A DNA stretch of 33,164 nt, taken from positions 2,367 to 35,530 of the forward strand of contig CADEGN010000056.1 of assembly GCA_902826865.1 (NCBI GenBank), read 5' to 3'. This document shows, piece by piece, positions 1-7,147 of the stretch. Positions within the stretch are counted from its first letter, which is position 1, and every line of letters starts with the position of its first letter. The translations under genes were made by a program, and so were the position numbers. This DNA is from an uncultured Myxococcales bacterium. GTDB lineage: Bacteria; Myxococcota_A; Polyangia; Nannocystales; Nannocystaceae. The notes under the pieces were generated by a model that saw nothing but the letters and a program-made list of their open reading frames with translations, was not told the DNA's origin and ran no database searches.

Positions 1-953
1 TCGCGCAACCATTGGACCACCGCGCCGGCCATGAATGACGAACCCTCGAGGCACCATGTGGTGCGATCACCGAGCTGCCATGCAACCGAGGTGAGCAATC
101 CGTGCTTCGAGGGGACGATCGTGTCACCGGTGTTGAGCACCACGAACGCGCCGGTGCCGTACGTGCACTTGGCCTGGGCGCGGTTGAAGCAGGTCTGCCC
201 AAACAATGCGGCTTGCTGATCGCCGGCGATGCCGTGGATCGGGATCCCATCGGGGAGGCCTGGTACGCCGCGCGTGCGCCCGAACAGGGCCGTGCACGGC
301 CGCACTTCGGGGAGGACGGCCATGGGCACGTTCAACTCGGCGCACATTTCTTCGCTCCAGCTCCCACCTTGCAGTGGCCAGAGCATCGTGCGCGAGGCGT
401 TACTCGGTTCGGTTACGTGGGACGAGCCCCCGGTCAGGCGCCAGACCAGGTACGTGTCGACGGTGCCGGCGGCGAGCTGGCCGTGTTCGGCAGCAGCGCG
501 CGCGCCTTCGACATGATCGAGGATCCACGCCAGCTTGGTGGCGGAGAAGTACGGGTCGAGGACCAGACCGGTGGTTGTCCGCACGCGTTCGGCGAGTCCG
601 CGGCTGCGCAGCTCCTCGCAGCGATCGGCGGTGCGGCGATCTTGCCAGACGATTGCGCGGTGAATCGGTCGCCCATCGCTGCGTGACCACAGCATCGACG
701 TCTCGCGCTGATTCGTGACGCCGATCGCCGCGATGCGAGACGGCTCCACTGCAGCCCGTGCGAGTACGTCCGTCAGCGCGCGGAGCACCGAAGCCCAAAT
801 CTCATCCGGCGCGTGCTCAACCCAGCCCGCTTGCGGGAAGTGTTGGGGAAACTCGTGGTTCTGCTTGGCGAGGACGCGGAGCTCGGGGTCCACGAGCAGG
901 CACGTGCTGCCGGTGGTGCCTTGGTCGATCGCGAGGACGAGGTCAGCGCTCAT
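1..953 (-). CDS. glpK: Glycerol kinase, C-terminus cut off by the window edge
   Basis: Glycerol kinase phosphorylates glycerol to sn-glycerol-3-phosphate with ATP in the cytoplasm. About 317 of the usual ~500 residues are present; the frame is open through base 1, so the C-terminal part of the second FGGY domain lies outside. Visible family motifs are the phosphate loop AIDQGTTGST near residue 8, GWVEH, VTNQRET, AIVWQDRRT, DPYFSATKLAWILDHVEG, TVDTYLVWRLT, NASRTMLW and GIAGDQQAALFGQ. The catalytic base is Asp245, the same number as in the E. coli enzyme. The ATG start overlaps the stop codon of the upstream hydrolase by 4 nt (ATGA), so the two genes are probably translationally coupled. Identification is secure from the motifs. 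Confidence 0.95.
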   Translation of the reverse strand, partial: MSADLVLAIDQGTTGSTCLLVDPELRVLAKQNHEFPQHFPQAGWVEHAPDEIWASVLRALTDVLARAAVEPSRIAAIGVTNQRETSMLWSRSDGRPIHRAIVWQDRRTADRCEELRSRGLAERVRTTTGLVLDPYFSATKLAWILDHVEGARAAAEHGQLAAGTVDTYLVWRLTGGSSHVTEPSNASRTMLWPLQGGSWSEEMCAELNVPMAVLPEVRPCTALFGRTRGVPGLPDGIPIHGIAGDQQAALFGQTCFNRAQAKCTYGTGAFVVLNTGDTIVPSKHGLLTSVAWQLGDRTTWCLEGSSFMAGAVVQWLR

Positions 954-1759
954 GGGATCTCCGCGGGCCGCTCGGTGCCGAGCTCGGCCTCGGCGAACCG
1001 TACCAGGGCTGCGGAGGCGTCGTCGCGGTCAACGTCGACCCCGGCGATGTGGAATGACGCGGGTAGGACCAACCTCTGCAGTCGCACCGAGGCGACGCGA
1101 TCGGCCAAATGCGCGCCCCCGTCGACCGGCGCCGCGTGATTGAGCGCGCTATGCATGATGAGCATGGGGGCGTGAACCTCGGCGAGCCGCCCATCGACCT
1201 CCTGTTGGAGCGCGACGAGCTCGGCCAGGGCCGGCCAGGGAAGTCCGCGCAGGCTTGGACTCGCCTCGAACTCGCGTCGGCTGCGGATGCTCGGCGCACG
1301 CGTCGGCAGCGGCACGCACACCCGGCCGATCAGCGGCGCCCGCCGCAGTCGGGCGAGGGCCCTGATTGCGAGCGTTTGCCACGACGGCAGCGGCAATGGG
1401 AGTGAAGCGACCGCGATGGCGTGGATGCGCGCGGGCGCGCGTGCGGCGAGGCGGAGCGCGAGGAGTCCGCCGAGCGAGAACCCGAACACGAGGATCCGCC
1501 CGCAGCTGCGCTCGAGCTCCGTGAGCCCGCGCTCGGCCGATGCATACCAGTCGTGCCACGTGGTTTGTGCGAACGCATCGAGATCGCCGCGGCCGGCGAG
1601 CAACGGGGCGTTGACCGTGAACCCGCGGGCCACCAGTGCGATGGCAAACGCGCGGATCTCATGGGGCGTGCCGGTGAGCCCATGCAAGACGAGTGCACCT
1701 CGGCGGCCGTCCAGAGCGTGGCTCGGCGCATCAATGCTCGGTGTGGGGCGCCTGGGCAT
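950..1759 (-). CDS. Alpha/beta hydrolase, carboxylesterase or monoacylglycerol lipase-like
   Basis: This 269-residue protein has the alpha/beta-hydrolase layout of small carboxylesterases such as the Est30 type. An oxyanion-hole strand LVLHGLTGTPHE sits near residues 23-34, and the nucleophile elbow GFSLGG has Ser95. A C-terminal histidine, His237, lies in LPASFHIAG. The expected catalytic Asp position in HSALNHAAPVDGG appears to be Asn207, or the acid lies elsewhere, so activity needs care. There is no signal peptide, so it is probably cytoplasmic. It is translated just ahead of glycerol kinase with a 4-nt overlap. By inference it may release glycerol from an acylglycerol that GlpK then captures. 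The start is the ATG at 1759, with a -10-like CATACT 13 nt upstream. The exact substrate cannot be read from sequence. Confidence 0.85.
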   Translation of the reverse strand: MPRRPTPSIDAPSHALDGRRGALVLHGLTGTPHEIRAFAIALVARGFTVNAPLLAGRGDLDAFAQTTWHDWYASAERGLTELERSCGRILVFGFSLGGLLALRLAARAPARIHAIAVASLPLPLPSWQTLAIRALARLRRAPLIGRVCVPLPTRAPSIRSRREFEASPSLRGLPWPALAELVALQQEVDGRLAEVHAPMLIMHSALNHAAPVDGGAHLADRVASVRLQRLVLPASFHIAGVDVDRDDASAALVRFAEAELGTERPAEIP

Positions 1760-1772
1760 CGCGTCCGCGCCG

Positions 1773-1778
1773 AGTATG
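1773..1778 (-). promoter_or_regulatory. -10-like element for the hydrolase-glpK pair
   Basis: CATACT on the minus strand lies 13 nt before the hydrolase start. No convincing -35 hexamer is seen at the normal distance. It would place the transcript start a few bases before the ATG. Confidence 0.3.
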
Positions 1779-1831
1779 CACCGACATCGGCGCCGGCCGT
1801 CGACTCAGGCGTCGTGCGCCCGGCGGTTTGC

Positions 1832-1837
1832 TATCCT
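1832..1837 (+). promoter_or_regulatory. -10-like element abutting the response-regulator start
   Basis: TATCCT in the context TTTGCTATCCTGGGAC ends only 5 nt before the proposed GTG start at 1843. If it is a real -10 box, transcription would begin at or next to the start codon, giving a leaderless or nearly leaderless mRNA. No clear Shine-Dalgarno sequence is present. Confidence 0.35.
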
Positions 1838-1842
1838 GGGAC

Positions 1843-3264
1843 GTGGCCGCCAGCGATCCGCCGAGCGCCGAGCCCCGCGGCTTTGTGCGTGTGCTCGTGG
1901 TCGATGACGAGGATGCGCTGCGACGGATGCTCGAACTGCTCCTGCGGCGCGAGGGTTTTGAGGTCCTGCATGCCGACAGTGCAGAAGCGGCCATCGACGT
2001 GCTCCGCCGGGAGGACGTCGATGTGGTGCTCTCCGACGTGCGCATGCCAGGGATCGGCGGTCTTGGGCTGGTCGAGTGGATCCGTGAGCACCGCCCGGGT
2101 CTGACCGCCATCGTGATGAGCGCGTTCGGCTCGGTGGATCTGGCCGTCCAAGCCATGCATGCGGGCGCCTATGACTACATTCCCAAGCCGTTCAAGCAGG
2201 ATGAGGTGGTGCTTGCGTTGCGTAAAGCCGAGGAACGCGAGCGCCTGCGCCGCGAGAATGCGGCCCTGCGCGCCCGCCTGCAGGACCAAGGGGCGGTCAC
2301 CGACATGCTCGGCGGCATGCTCATTCGCAGCGAGTCCATGCATGGGATCGCGCGCACGGTGCGCAAAGTGGCGCCGTATCGGACGACGGTGCTCGTGCTC
2401 GGGGAGTCGGGGGTGGGCAAGGAGCTCGTCTCGCGGGCGATCCACGGCTCCAGCCCGCGCTCCGACGGTCCGTTCGTCGCGGTCAACTGCGGTGCGATCC
2501 CCGAAAGCCTGCTCGAGTCGGAGCTCTTCGGCCACGTCCGCGGTGCCTTCACCGACGCAACTGCGGATAAGCGCGGGTTGTTCGAGGAGGCCAAGGGGGG
2601 CACGCTGTTCCTCGACGAGATCGGCGAGTTGCCCCTCGTGCTGCAGGTAAAGCTCCTGCGAGCGCTCCAGGAAGAGGAAATCCGGCGGGTCGGCGACGTT
2701 CGCTCGATCAAGATCGATACCCGCGTGGTGGCCGCAACCTCGCGCGATCTGGTCCAAATGGTCGATGACGGAAGCTTTCGTCAGGACCTCTACTACCGGC
2801 TCAACGTGATGCCGATCGAGGTGCCGCCGCTACGCGAGCGCAAGGCGGACATTGAACCGCTTGTGGTCCACTTCGTCGCGCAACTAAACCGTCGCCTCGG
2901 GACGCGGGTCACCGGGTTGTCGCCCGATGCGATGGCGCTGTTGCTGGCCTACCAATGGCCCGGCAACGTCCGGGAGCTTGAGAACAGCCTCGAGCACGCC
3001 GCGGTCATGGCCGAGGGGGGCATCATTGCCCCTGATTCGTTGCCCGAGCGGCTGCGCCGCACCCCGCGCACCCCGATCAACGGGTTCGAGTTGACGTTTC
3101 CCGAGGGCGACCTGTCCGTTAAGCGCGCTCAACGCCAGCTCGAGCGCGAGTTCATCCTGCGGGCTCTCGCCCAAACCGACGGAAATCGCACCCAGGCGGC
3201 CCGGCTCCTCGAGTTGAGCCACCGGGCGCTCCTCTATAAGATCAAGGAGTTCGGCCTCAGTTGA
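1843..3264 (+). CDS. Sigma-54-dependent response regulator, NtrC family
   Basis: This is a 473-residue two-component activator of RNA polymerase with sigma-54. The receiver domain (about 16-130) has the acidic pair Asp21-Asp22, phospho-acceptor Asp65 in LSDVRMP, Ser93 and Lys115 in IPKPF. The AAA+ domain (about 160-400) has Walker A GESGVGKE at 187-194, the sigma-54 contact loop as GAFTDA at 234-239 instead of the usual GAFTGA, Walker B TLFLDEIGELP near 254-264, and the family motifs FRQDLYYRLNV and WPGNVRELEN. A Fis-type helix-turn-helix (DGNRTQAARLLELSHRALLYK) ends the protein. The frame is open from 1693, but the GTG at 1843 is preferred because it leaves a short tail before the receiver domain. 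No partner histidine kinase lies in the window. A PilR-like role for the nearby pil genes is possible but unproven. Confidence 0.93.
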   Translation: MAASDPPSAEPRGFVRVLVVDDEDALRRMLELLLRREGFEVLHADSAEAAIDVLRREDVDVVLSDVRMPGIGGLGLVEWIREHRPGLTAIVMSAFGSVDLAVQAMHAGAYDYIPKPFKQDEVVLALRKAEERERLRRENAALRARLQDQGAVTDMLGGMLIRSESMHGIARTVRKVAPYRTTVLVLGESGVGKELVSRAIHGSSPRSDGPFVAVNCGAIPESLLESELFGHVRGAFTDATADKRGLFEEAKGGTLFLDEIGELPLVLQVKLLRALQEEEIRRVGDVRSIKIDTRVVAATSRDLVQMVDDGSFRQDLYYRLNVMPIEVPPLRERKADIEPLVVHFVAQLNRRLGTRVTGLSPDAMALLLAYQWPGNVRELENSLEHAAVMAEGGIIAPDSLPERLRRTPRTPINGFELTFPEGDLSVKRAQRQLEREFILRALAQTDGNRTQAARLLELSHRALLYKIKEFGLS

Positions 3265-3270
3265 CGGCCC

Positions 3271-3310
3271 CACCCCTGGCGACCGGACGATGCGCGGTCC
3301 TGGGGGGTCA
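3271..3310 (+). terminator. Possible terminator after the response regulator
   Basis: GACCG and CGGTC form a hairpin stem around a 9-nt loop. Flanking CCCC and GGGG runs could extend it imperfectly. No T-run follows, so this is weak. Confidence 0.3.
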
Positions 3311-3326
3311 CGGCCCTTCGGATCGC

Positions 3327-3342
3327 TGGCACGCGTGGTTGC
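3327..3342 (+). promoter_or_regulatory. Near-consensus sigma-54 (-24/-12) element
   Basis: TGGCACGCGTGGTTGC resembles the TGGCACG-N4-TTGC sigma-54 promoter but has one extra base between the GG and GC elements (11 instead of 10). It lies 63 nt after the sigma-54 activator gene and points toward the XRE gene and pilM. The spacing makes function doubtful. Confidence 0.25.
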
Positions 3343-3364
3343 GCACGCGGACGGAGGATTATTT

Positions 3365-3370
3365 TACAAT
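3365..3370 (+). promoter_or_regulatory. -10-like TACAAT in the AT-rich spacer
   Basis: TACAAT is a near-consensus -10 box at the start of the AT-rich patch. The best -35 candidate upstream, TTGCGC at 3339, is 20 nt away, which is longer than usual. It could drive the XRE gene from a long leader. Confidence 0.3.
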
Positions 3371-3376
3371 GAATTC

Positions 3377-3481
3377 AATCACTTGGATGATCGTGAGCCA
3401 GACCTCGCGGCGACTGCGCGCGAGAGATCACTAAAAAGACCTATCAATGGCCTATCACTGTCATTCAACTACATATCACTG
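3377..3481 (+). repeat. Array of TATCACTG-like octamers in an AT-rich spacer
   Basis: Copies occur at 3377 (AATCACTT), 3426 (GATCACTA), 3442 (TATCAATG), 3453 (TATCACTG) and 3474 (TATCACTG). The last three start 11 and 21 nt apart, about one and two helical turns. The patch from about 3355 to 3480 is clearly richer in A and T than the DNA around it and holds no gene. It may be an operator array, for example for the adjacent XRE regulator, but the binding protein is not known. Confidence 0.4.
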
Positions 3482-3543
3482 AGGCGCAACGAACGCGTTG
3501 ACGGATCCACGATGGGGCACGACAATGTACTGGCTTCCCAAGG

Positions 3544-3918
3544 ATGGATCCGGAACCAAACCAGGGCGCGAAGGCCCATGCCGAGCTCGGGGCGTCGACC
3601 CAGAGTGTCGCGGCCGATGCTGTCACGGCGCCGGCGGGCGGCGCAGGCCTTGGTGGAACGGACACGCGTCGCAAGCCCAAGGCACCGGCGGCCAAGGAGA
3701 CGGCGGGTCTCGCCGCCAACAACGTCCGACGGTTGCGGCAAGCGGCCATGATGAGCAAGGCCGAACTCGCGCGCCGTGCTGGGGTCAGCCCGCTGACCAT
3801 CGATCGCGTGGAGGCGGGGTGTCCATGCCGCATGGACACCAAGCGAAAGATCCTCGAGGCCTTGGGGCTGCAGCCCTCGGCCGCAAAAGAGGTCTTCCCG
3901 GACGAAGACCTCGGCTGA
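3544..3918 (+). CDS. XRE-type helix-turn-helix regulator upstream of pilM
   Basis: This is a 124-residue probable DNA-binding protein. Residues 1-55 are low complexity, rich in Ala, Gly, Pro and Lys. An HTH_3/XRE domain covers about 58-112 with NNVRRLRQAAMMSKAELARR, AGVSPLTIDRVEAG and MDTKRKILEALGL. No ligand-binding or membrane domain follows. It sits between the sigma-54 activator and pilM, 111 nt before pilM, on the same strand. Its start is uncertain because no good ribosome site precedes the ATG at 3544 and the conserved part begins late. Regulation of the pil operon, or autoregulation through the octamer array upstream, is an inference from position only. Confidence 0.75.
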   Translation: MDPEPNQGAKAHAELGASTQSVAADAVTAPAGGAGLGGTDTRRKPKAPAAKETAGLAANNVRRLRQAAMMSKAELARRAGVSPLTIDRVEAGCPCRMDTKRKILEALGLQPSAAKEVFPDEDLG

Positions 3919-3980
3919 CCGCCCCCGTCGTCGGACTGTCGTGGTTCGCCCGGAATTGGCACCGCCTCAGGGCCGCGGCG

Positions 3981-3986
3981 TACCCT
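3981..3986 (+). promoter_or_regulatory. Possible pilM promoter -10 element
   Basis: TACCCT lies 43 nt before the pilM start. TTGGCA at 3956-3961 could be its -35 box, but the 19-nt gap is longer than optimal. Confidence 0.25.
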
Positions 3987-4008
3987 GATCGCGTCAGCCG
4001 TGCCAGGC

Positions 4009-4017
4009 TGAGGTGGG
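4009..4017 (+). promoter_or_regulatory. Ribosome binding site deciding the pilM GTG start
   Basis: GAGGTGGGG is the strongest purine-rich stretch here and sits 12 nt before the GTG at 4030. It supports this start, which gives the canonical PilM N-terminus close to GLDIGSSAIK. Confidence 0.5.
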
Positions 4018-4029
4018 GAACGTCCGCGC

Positions 4030-5094
4030 GTGGCGAAGCAATGCATCGGTTTGGACATCGGCTCAAGCGCCATCAAGCTCGTGCAGCTCAAGCCGTCGGG
4101 GCGAGTGATGGGCCTGCAGAACTTCGGTATCGAGCCCGTCCAGCCCCAGACGATTGTGGACGGCGTGATCCTCAATCACGGCGCGCTGGTCGACGCGATT
4201 AAGAACCTCGCCAAGCGCATCCACCTCAAGGGCAAGGACATGGCCCTGGCCGTCTCGGGCAATAGCGTCATCATCAAGCGCCTCACCATCCCCTCGATGG
4301 AAGGGGCGGCCCTCGATGAGCAGATGGAGTGGGAAGTCCGGCAGAACATCCCGTTTTCCCGCGAGGAGGTCCTCGTCGACTACGAGGTTCTGATCAAGCA
4401 GACCCCCACGGGCCAAATGGAGGTGCTGCTGGTGGCGGCCAAGCGCGAGATCGTCCAGCAATATCTCCAAGTTGTGCGTGACGCGGGCTTCTCGCCGATC
4501 ATTGTGGATGCGGCCGCCTTGGCCCTGCAAAACGCGGTCGAGGGCGGCGTTGGTTTCGCCGCCGGCGAGGCTGTGGCGATCATCAACGTCGGGGCGACCT
4601 ACTCGACGCTTTCCATCGTCTCGTCGGGCCGGCCCTCGTTCAACCGCGACCTCGGTATCGGCGGGCACACCTACACGGAGGCTATCCAACGCCACCTGGG
4701 CGTGAGTCTGGATGGCGCCGAGGCGTACAAGGTCGGCGGCGCCTACGCTGCGCTGGGTGCCCAGTCCGACGTCGTTCCGCAGGAGGTGCATCGCATCCTG
4801 TGGCAGGTGTCCGAGCAGGTGGCCGAAGAGTTCCAGCGCTCGATTGATTTCTACATGAACGACGCGATCGACGCCCGGCTCGGCCGCATCTACCTGTCGG
4901 GCGGCTCGTGCCTCGTCCCGCAGCTGCCCAAAGCGATTCAAGATCGCTCGCGCGTCCCGGTCGAGATCATCAACCCGTTCGCACGCGTGGTCGTCGACAC
5001 CCGCAGATTCGACGTCGACTACTTGCGCGTCAACGCCCCGGTCGCGACGATCGCGTTCGGGCTGGCGCAGCGGCGCCCGAAGGACTTCGAATGA
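4030..5094 (+). CDS. pilM: Type IV pilus assembly protein PilM, actin-like ATPase
   Basis: PilM is the cytoplasmic actin/FtsA-like member of the type IVa pilus alignment complex. It binds ATP and the cytoplasmic tail of PilN. This 354-residue protein has normal family length. Phosphate-1 motif GLDIGSSAIKLVQL is at 7-20, phosphate-2 motif IINVGATYSTLSIV begins at 184, and the adenosine motif IYLSGGS is at 287-293. The family signature QMEWEVRQNIPFS is also present. Translation starts at GTG. Its TGA stop overlaps the pilN ATG by 4 nt (ATGA). It heads the tightly packed pilMNOPQ-aroKB block, so it is probably co-transcribed with those genes. Confidence 0.96.
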   Translation: MAKQCIGLDIGSSAIKLVQLKPSGRVMGLQNFGIEPVQPQTIVDGVILNHGALVDAIKNLAKRIHLKGKDMALAVSGNSVIIKRLTIPSMEGAALDEQMEWEVRQNIPFSREEVLVDYEVLIKQTPTGQMEVLLVAAKREIVQQYLQVVRDAGFSPIIVDAAALALQNAVEGGVGFAAGEAVAIINVGATYSTLSIVSSGRPSFNRDLGIGGHTYTEAIQRHLGVSLDGAEAYKVGGAYAALGAQSDVVPQEVHRILWQVSEQVAEEFQRSIDFYMNDAIDARLGRIYLSGGSCLVPQLPKAIQDRSRVPVEIINPFARVVVDTRRFDVDYLRVNAPVATIAFGLAQRRPKDFE

Positions 5095-5804
5095 TCCGCA
5101 TCAACCTCGCGCCGACGAAGCGCAAGCGACCGGCTCCTGGCAAAGGACCGTCGAGGGTCGCTCCGCGCGGTGCAGCGGCTTGGGCGGGCAACGGTGCGCT
5201 CGCGTTCGCCCTCATGCTCGGCGGCTGGGGGGCGCTGCTGGCCGCGGGCTGGTATCTGCTCTCGCTCGAGGAGGACGCGGCGGCGGGGGTTCGGACCCAG
5301 GCGGCGGCCGTCAACACCCAGGTCAAGGAGATCGAGGCGACCGTTGACACCGCTGGGCTCGAAGCGCGCAGGGCCGAGGCGGTGCGCCACAAGGTCGCCA
5401 CCGAGAAGTTGAAGGCCATGCAGCGTACGCCGGTGTTCGTGATGTACGAGCTGGCGATGATGCTGACCGATGCCCATCAGGGCGGAGCGGTGATGATCGA
5501 CCAGGAGAAATACAATAAGAACCGCGCCGATGACTCCCAGAGCGTGATCAACGATCGCTGGGACCCGACGGGGCTGTGGCTTACGTCGATCACCGAGACC
5601 GGCAATCTGTTGACCATCGAGGGCGCCGCCCGTGACGCCGCCGATCTCTCCGAGTTCACTCGCCGCCTCCGCGCCAGCGTCTGGTTCGGCGAAATCACCC
5701 ACCCCGACTACGAGCGAGTCGCCGAGACCAAGCGAAACGACGAAGCCGAGGAACACCGACACCTGACCTGGAAGCTCGACGTGGCGGTCCGGCGCTGGAA
5801 CTGA
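5091..5804 (+). CDS. pilN: Type IV pilus inner-membrane protein PilN
   Basis: PilN is a bitopic inner-membrane protein that links PilM to PilO. The start at 5091 gives 237 residues beginning MIRINLAPTKRKR, the short cytoplasmic peptide that docks into PilM; the usual core is INLLP, here INLAP. One membrane segment covers about 32-58. A periplasmic helical region follows at about 60-115 and then a ferredoxin-like domain. The protein is somewhat longer than many PilN proteins, with extra sequence around QEKYNKNRADDSQSVINDR in the periplasmic domain. An open frame extends upstream to 4908, but it lies inside pilM and lacks the family N-terminus. pilO follows after 9 nt. Confidence 0.93.
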   Translation: MIRINLAPTKRKRPAPGKGPSRVAPRGAAAWAGNGALAFALMLGGWGALLAAGWYLLSLEEDAAAGVRTQAAAVNTQVKEIEATVDTAGLEARRAEAVRHKVATEKLKAMQRTPVFVMYELAMMLTDAHQGGAVMIDQEKYNKNRADDSQSVINDRWDPTGLWLTSITETGNLLTIEGAARDAADLSEFTRRLRASVWFGEITHPDYERVAETKRNDEAEEHRHLTWKLDVAVRRWN

Positions 5805-5813
5805 GGGACGGCG

Positions 5814-6446
5814 ATGTTCGACGGACTAGCGAAGCTCCCCCTGTGGCAACGAGTCCTCGTGTTCGTTTTCGTCTCGGCGGCGATCGTCGGCGGTTGGTAC
5901 TATTTTTTCTACCTCGACGCCGTCGATGCCCGCGCCGCCGCCGACAAGGCGCTGGCGACCGCCGAGACCGAGCTCGTCGGGGCCAAGGCCAAACGCGACA
6001 GCTTCGAGGGCGACAAGGCTCGCGTGGCGGAGGAAGAGAAGCAGGCTGCCGCCGAACGCGAGATGCTGCCGCTCAATGCGTCCACCGTCGACAACCTCAT
6101 GCAGACGTTCCAGCAGCAGTCCCGGGTCGTCGGGATGAACCTGGAAAGTTGGCAAAACGTCGACGAGGAGGTCGAGGACTTCTACGTTCGAATGCCGATC
6201 AAGATCCGGGCGACGGGGACGTGGCAGCAAGTTGGCGAGTTCTTCCGCCGGGTCTCTGAGCTGAAGCGGATCGTGAGCGTCGACAAGCTCGCGCTGAAGG
6301 TCCGCGCCAAAGACGATCTGCCCGCCGGCGAGCACCCGCGTCTCGATGTCGAGTTTGAGGCCGCGACCTATCGGTTCTTGACCGACGCCGAGCGCGAAGC
6401 CGCCGCCGACAAGGGCCCCCGCAACAAGGGGAGGCGCAAGAAGTGA
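5814..6446 (+). CDS. pilO: Type IV pilus inner-membrane protein PilO
   Basis: PilO is the PilN partner in the inner-membrane alignment subcomplex. This 210-residue protein has a short cytoplasmic head (MFDGLAKLPLWQR), one membrane segment at about 14-34, a periplasmic coiled coil at about 38-85 rich in Ala, Glu and Lys, and a compact C-terminal domain with the sequence MQTFQQQSRVVGM and RVSELKRIVSVDKL typical of the family. GAGGGA lies 7 nt before the ATG as a ribosome site. The last residues are a basic tail (NKGRRKK). Its TGA overlaps the GTG start of pilP by 4 nt, so the two are translationally coupled. Confidence 0.94.
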   Translation: MFDGLAKLPLWQRVLVFVFVSAAIVGGWYYFFYLDAVDARAAADKALATAETELVGAKAKRDSFEGDKARVAEEEKQAAAEREMLPLNASTVDNLMQTFQQQSRVVGMNLESWQNVDEEVEDFYVRMPIKIRATGTWQQVGEFFRRVSELKRIVSVDKLALKVRAKDDLPAGEHPRLDVEFEAATYRFLTDAEREAAADKGPRNKGRRKK

Positions 6447-7129
6447 ACGGACGGTCCAAGCCCACCCACCTCGTCGCCGCCTTCAGCCTCGTCGCGCTGT
6501 TCGGTTGCGGCGAAGATGATGCCACGCCAGTCGCGAGCAAACGCGGTTCCCCGGGTTTCAGCGGCGGGAAGAAGGCCGTCGAGGGCGAGATCGCAAAGGA
6601 GGAGGGTGCCGGTGGTAAGGCCGCCCCGCCCGCCAGCAAGGCCCCGGCCAAGCGGGCCCCGGCCAAGCCGGCCGAAGGCAAGCCGGCCGCGAAAGCAGCC
6701 GCGCCGGCCGAGGAAGAAGTCCTGCCCAGCGCGTTGCCCAGAATTCCGACGGTGGCCCTCGACGCCAAGTCGTTTCAGCGCCGCCGCGATCCCTTCCTGA
6801 ACACCGTCGCAGCGGACGTCGTGGTCCCCGAGCCCGATCGGCCGCGGGCGGCCAACCGAACGGTCGCGATGCAGCAGTATGCCTTCGAAGATCTCAAGTT
6901 GGTCGCGATCGCCAATGGTGGCCGAGGTGTGAAACCCCGTGCGCTGTTCGTCGCGAGCGATGGCAAGAGCGGGACGATCAAGCAGGGGGACTACTTCTCC
7001 AGCGCCGAACTTTTGCTCGCCGCGGTCAATCGGGATTATGTCGAGATCGAGGTCGTGGACGATGACCTGGCCAGCAGCCTCAATCTTCAGCGCGGTGAAC
7101 GCCGCGCGATCTACCTCCGCAACGAGTGA
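6443..7129 (+). CDS. pilP: Type IV pilus lipoprotein PilP
   Basis: PilP is an inner-membrane-anchored lipoprotein that bridges PilN/PilO to the secretin PilQ. The 228-residue product starts with GTG. It has a lipoprotein signal ending LVALFGC, with Cys22 as the lipid site. A long flexible linker rich in Lys, Ala and Pro runs from about 43 to 93. The folded PilP domain is at about 112-226 and opens with RRRDPFLN, followed by FEDLKLVAIA and GKSGTIKQGDYF. The linker is longer and more repetitive than in many PilP proteins, which may help it reach an enlarged PilQ; that link is only an idea. pilQ follows after 18 nt. Confidence 0.93.
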   Translation: MNGRSKPTHLVAAFSLVALFGCGEDDATPVASKRGSPGFSGGKKAVEGEIAKEEGAGGKAAPPASKAPAKRAPAKPAEGKPAAKAAAPAEEEVLPSALPRIPTVALDAKSFQRRRDPFLNTVAADVVVPEPDRPRAANRTVAMQQYAFEDLKLVAIANGGRGVKPRALFVASDGKSGTIKQGDYFSSAELLLAAVNRDYVEIEVVDDDLASSLNLQRGERRAIYLRNE

Positions 7130-7147
7130 CTTGGGAGCCGACCCCGC

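Noticed and set aside
1693..1842. Upstream extension of the response regulator by 50 residues
   Set aside because: It overlaps the divergent hydrolase gene and its promoter and adds no domain. The GTG at 1843 fits better.
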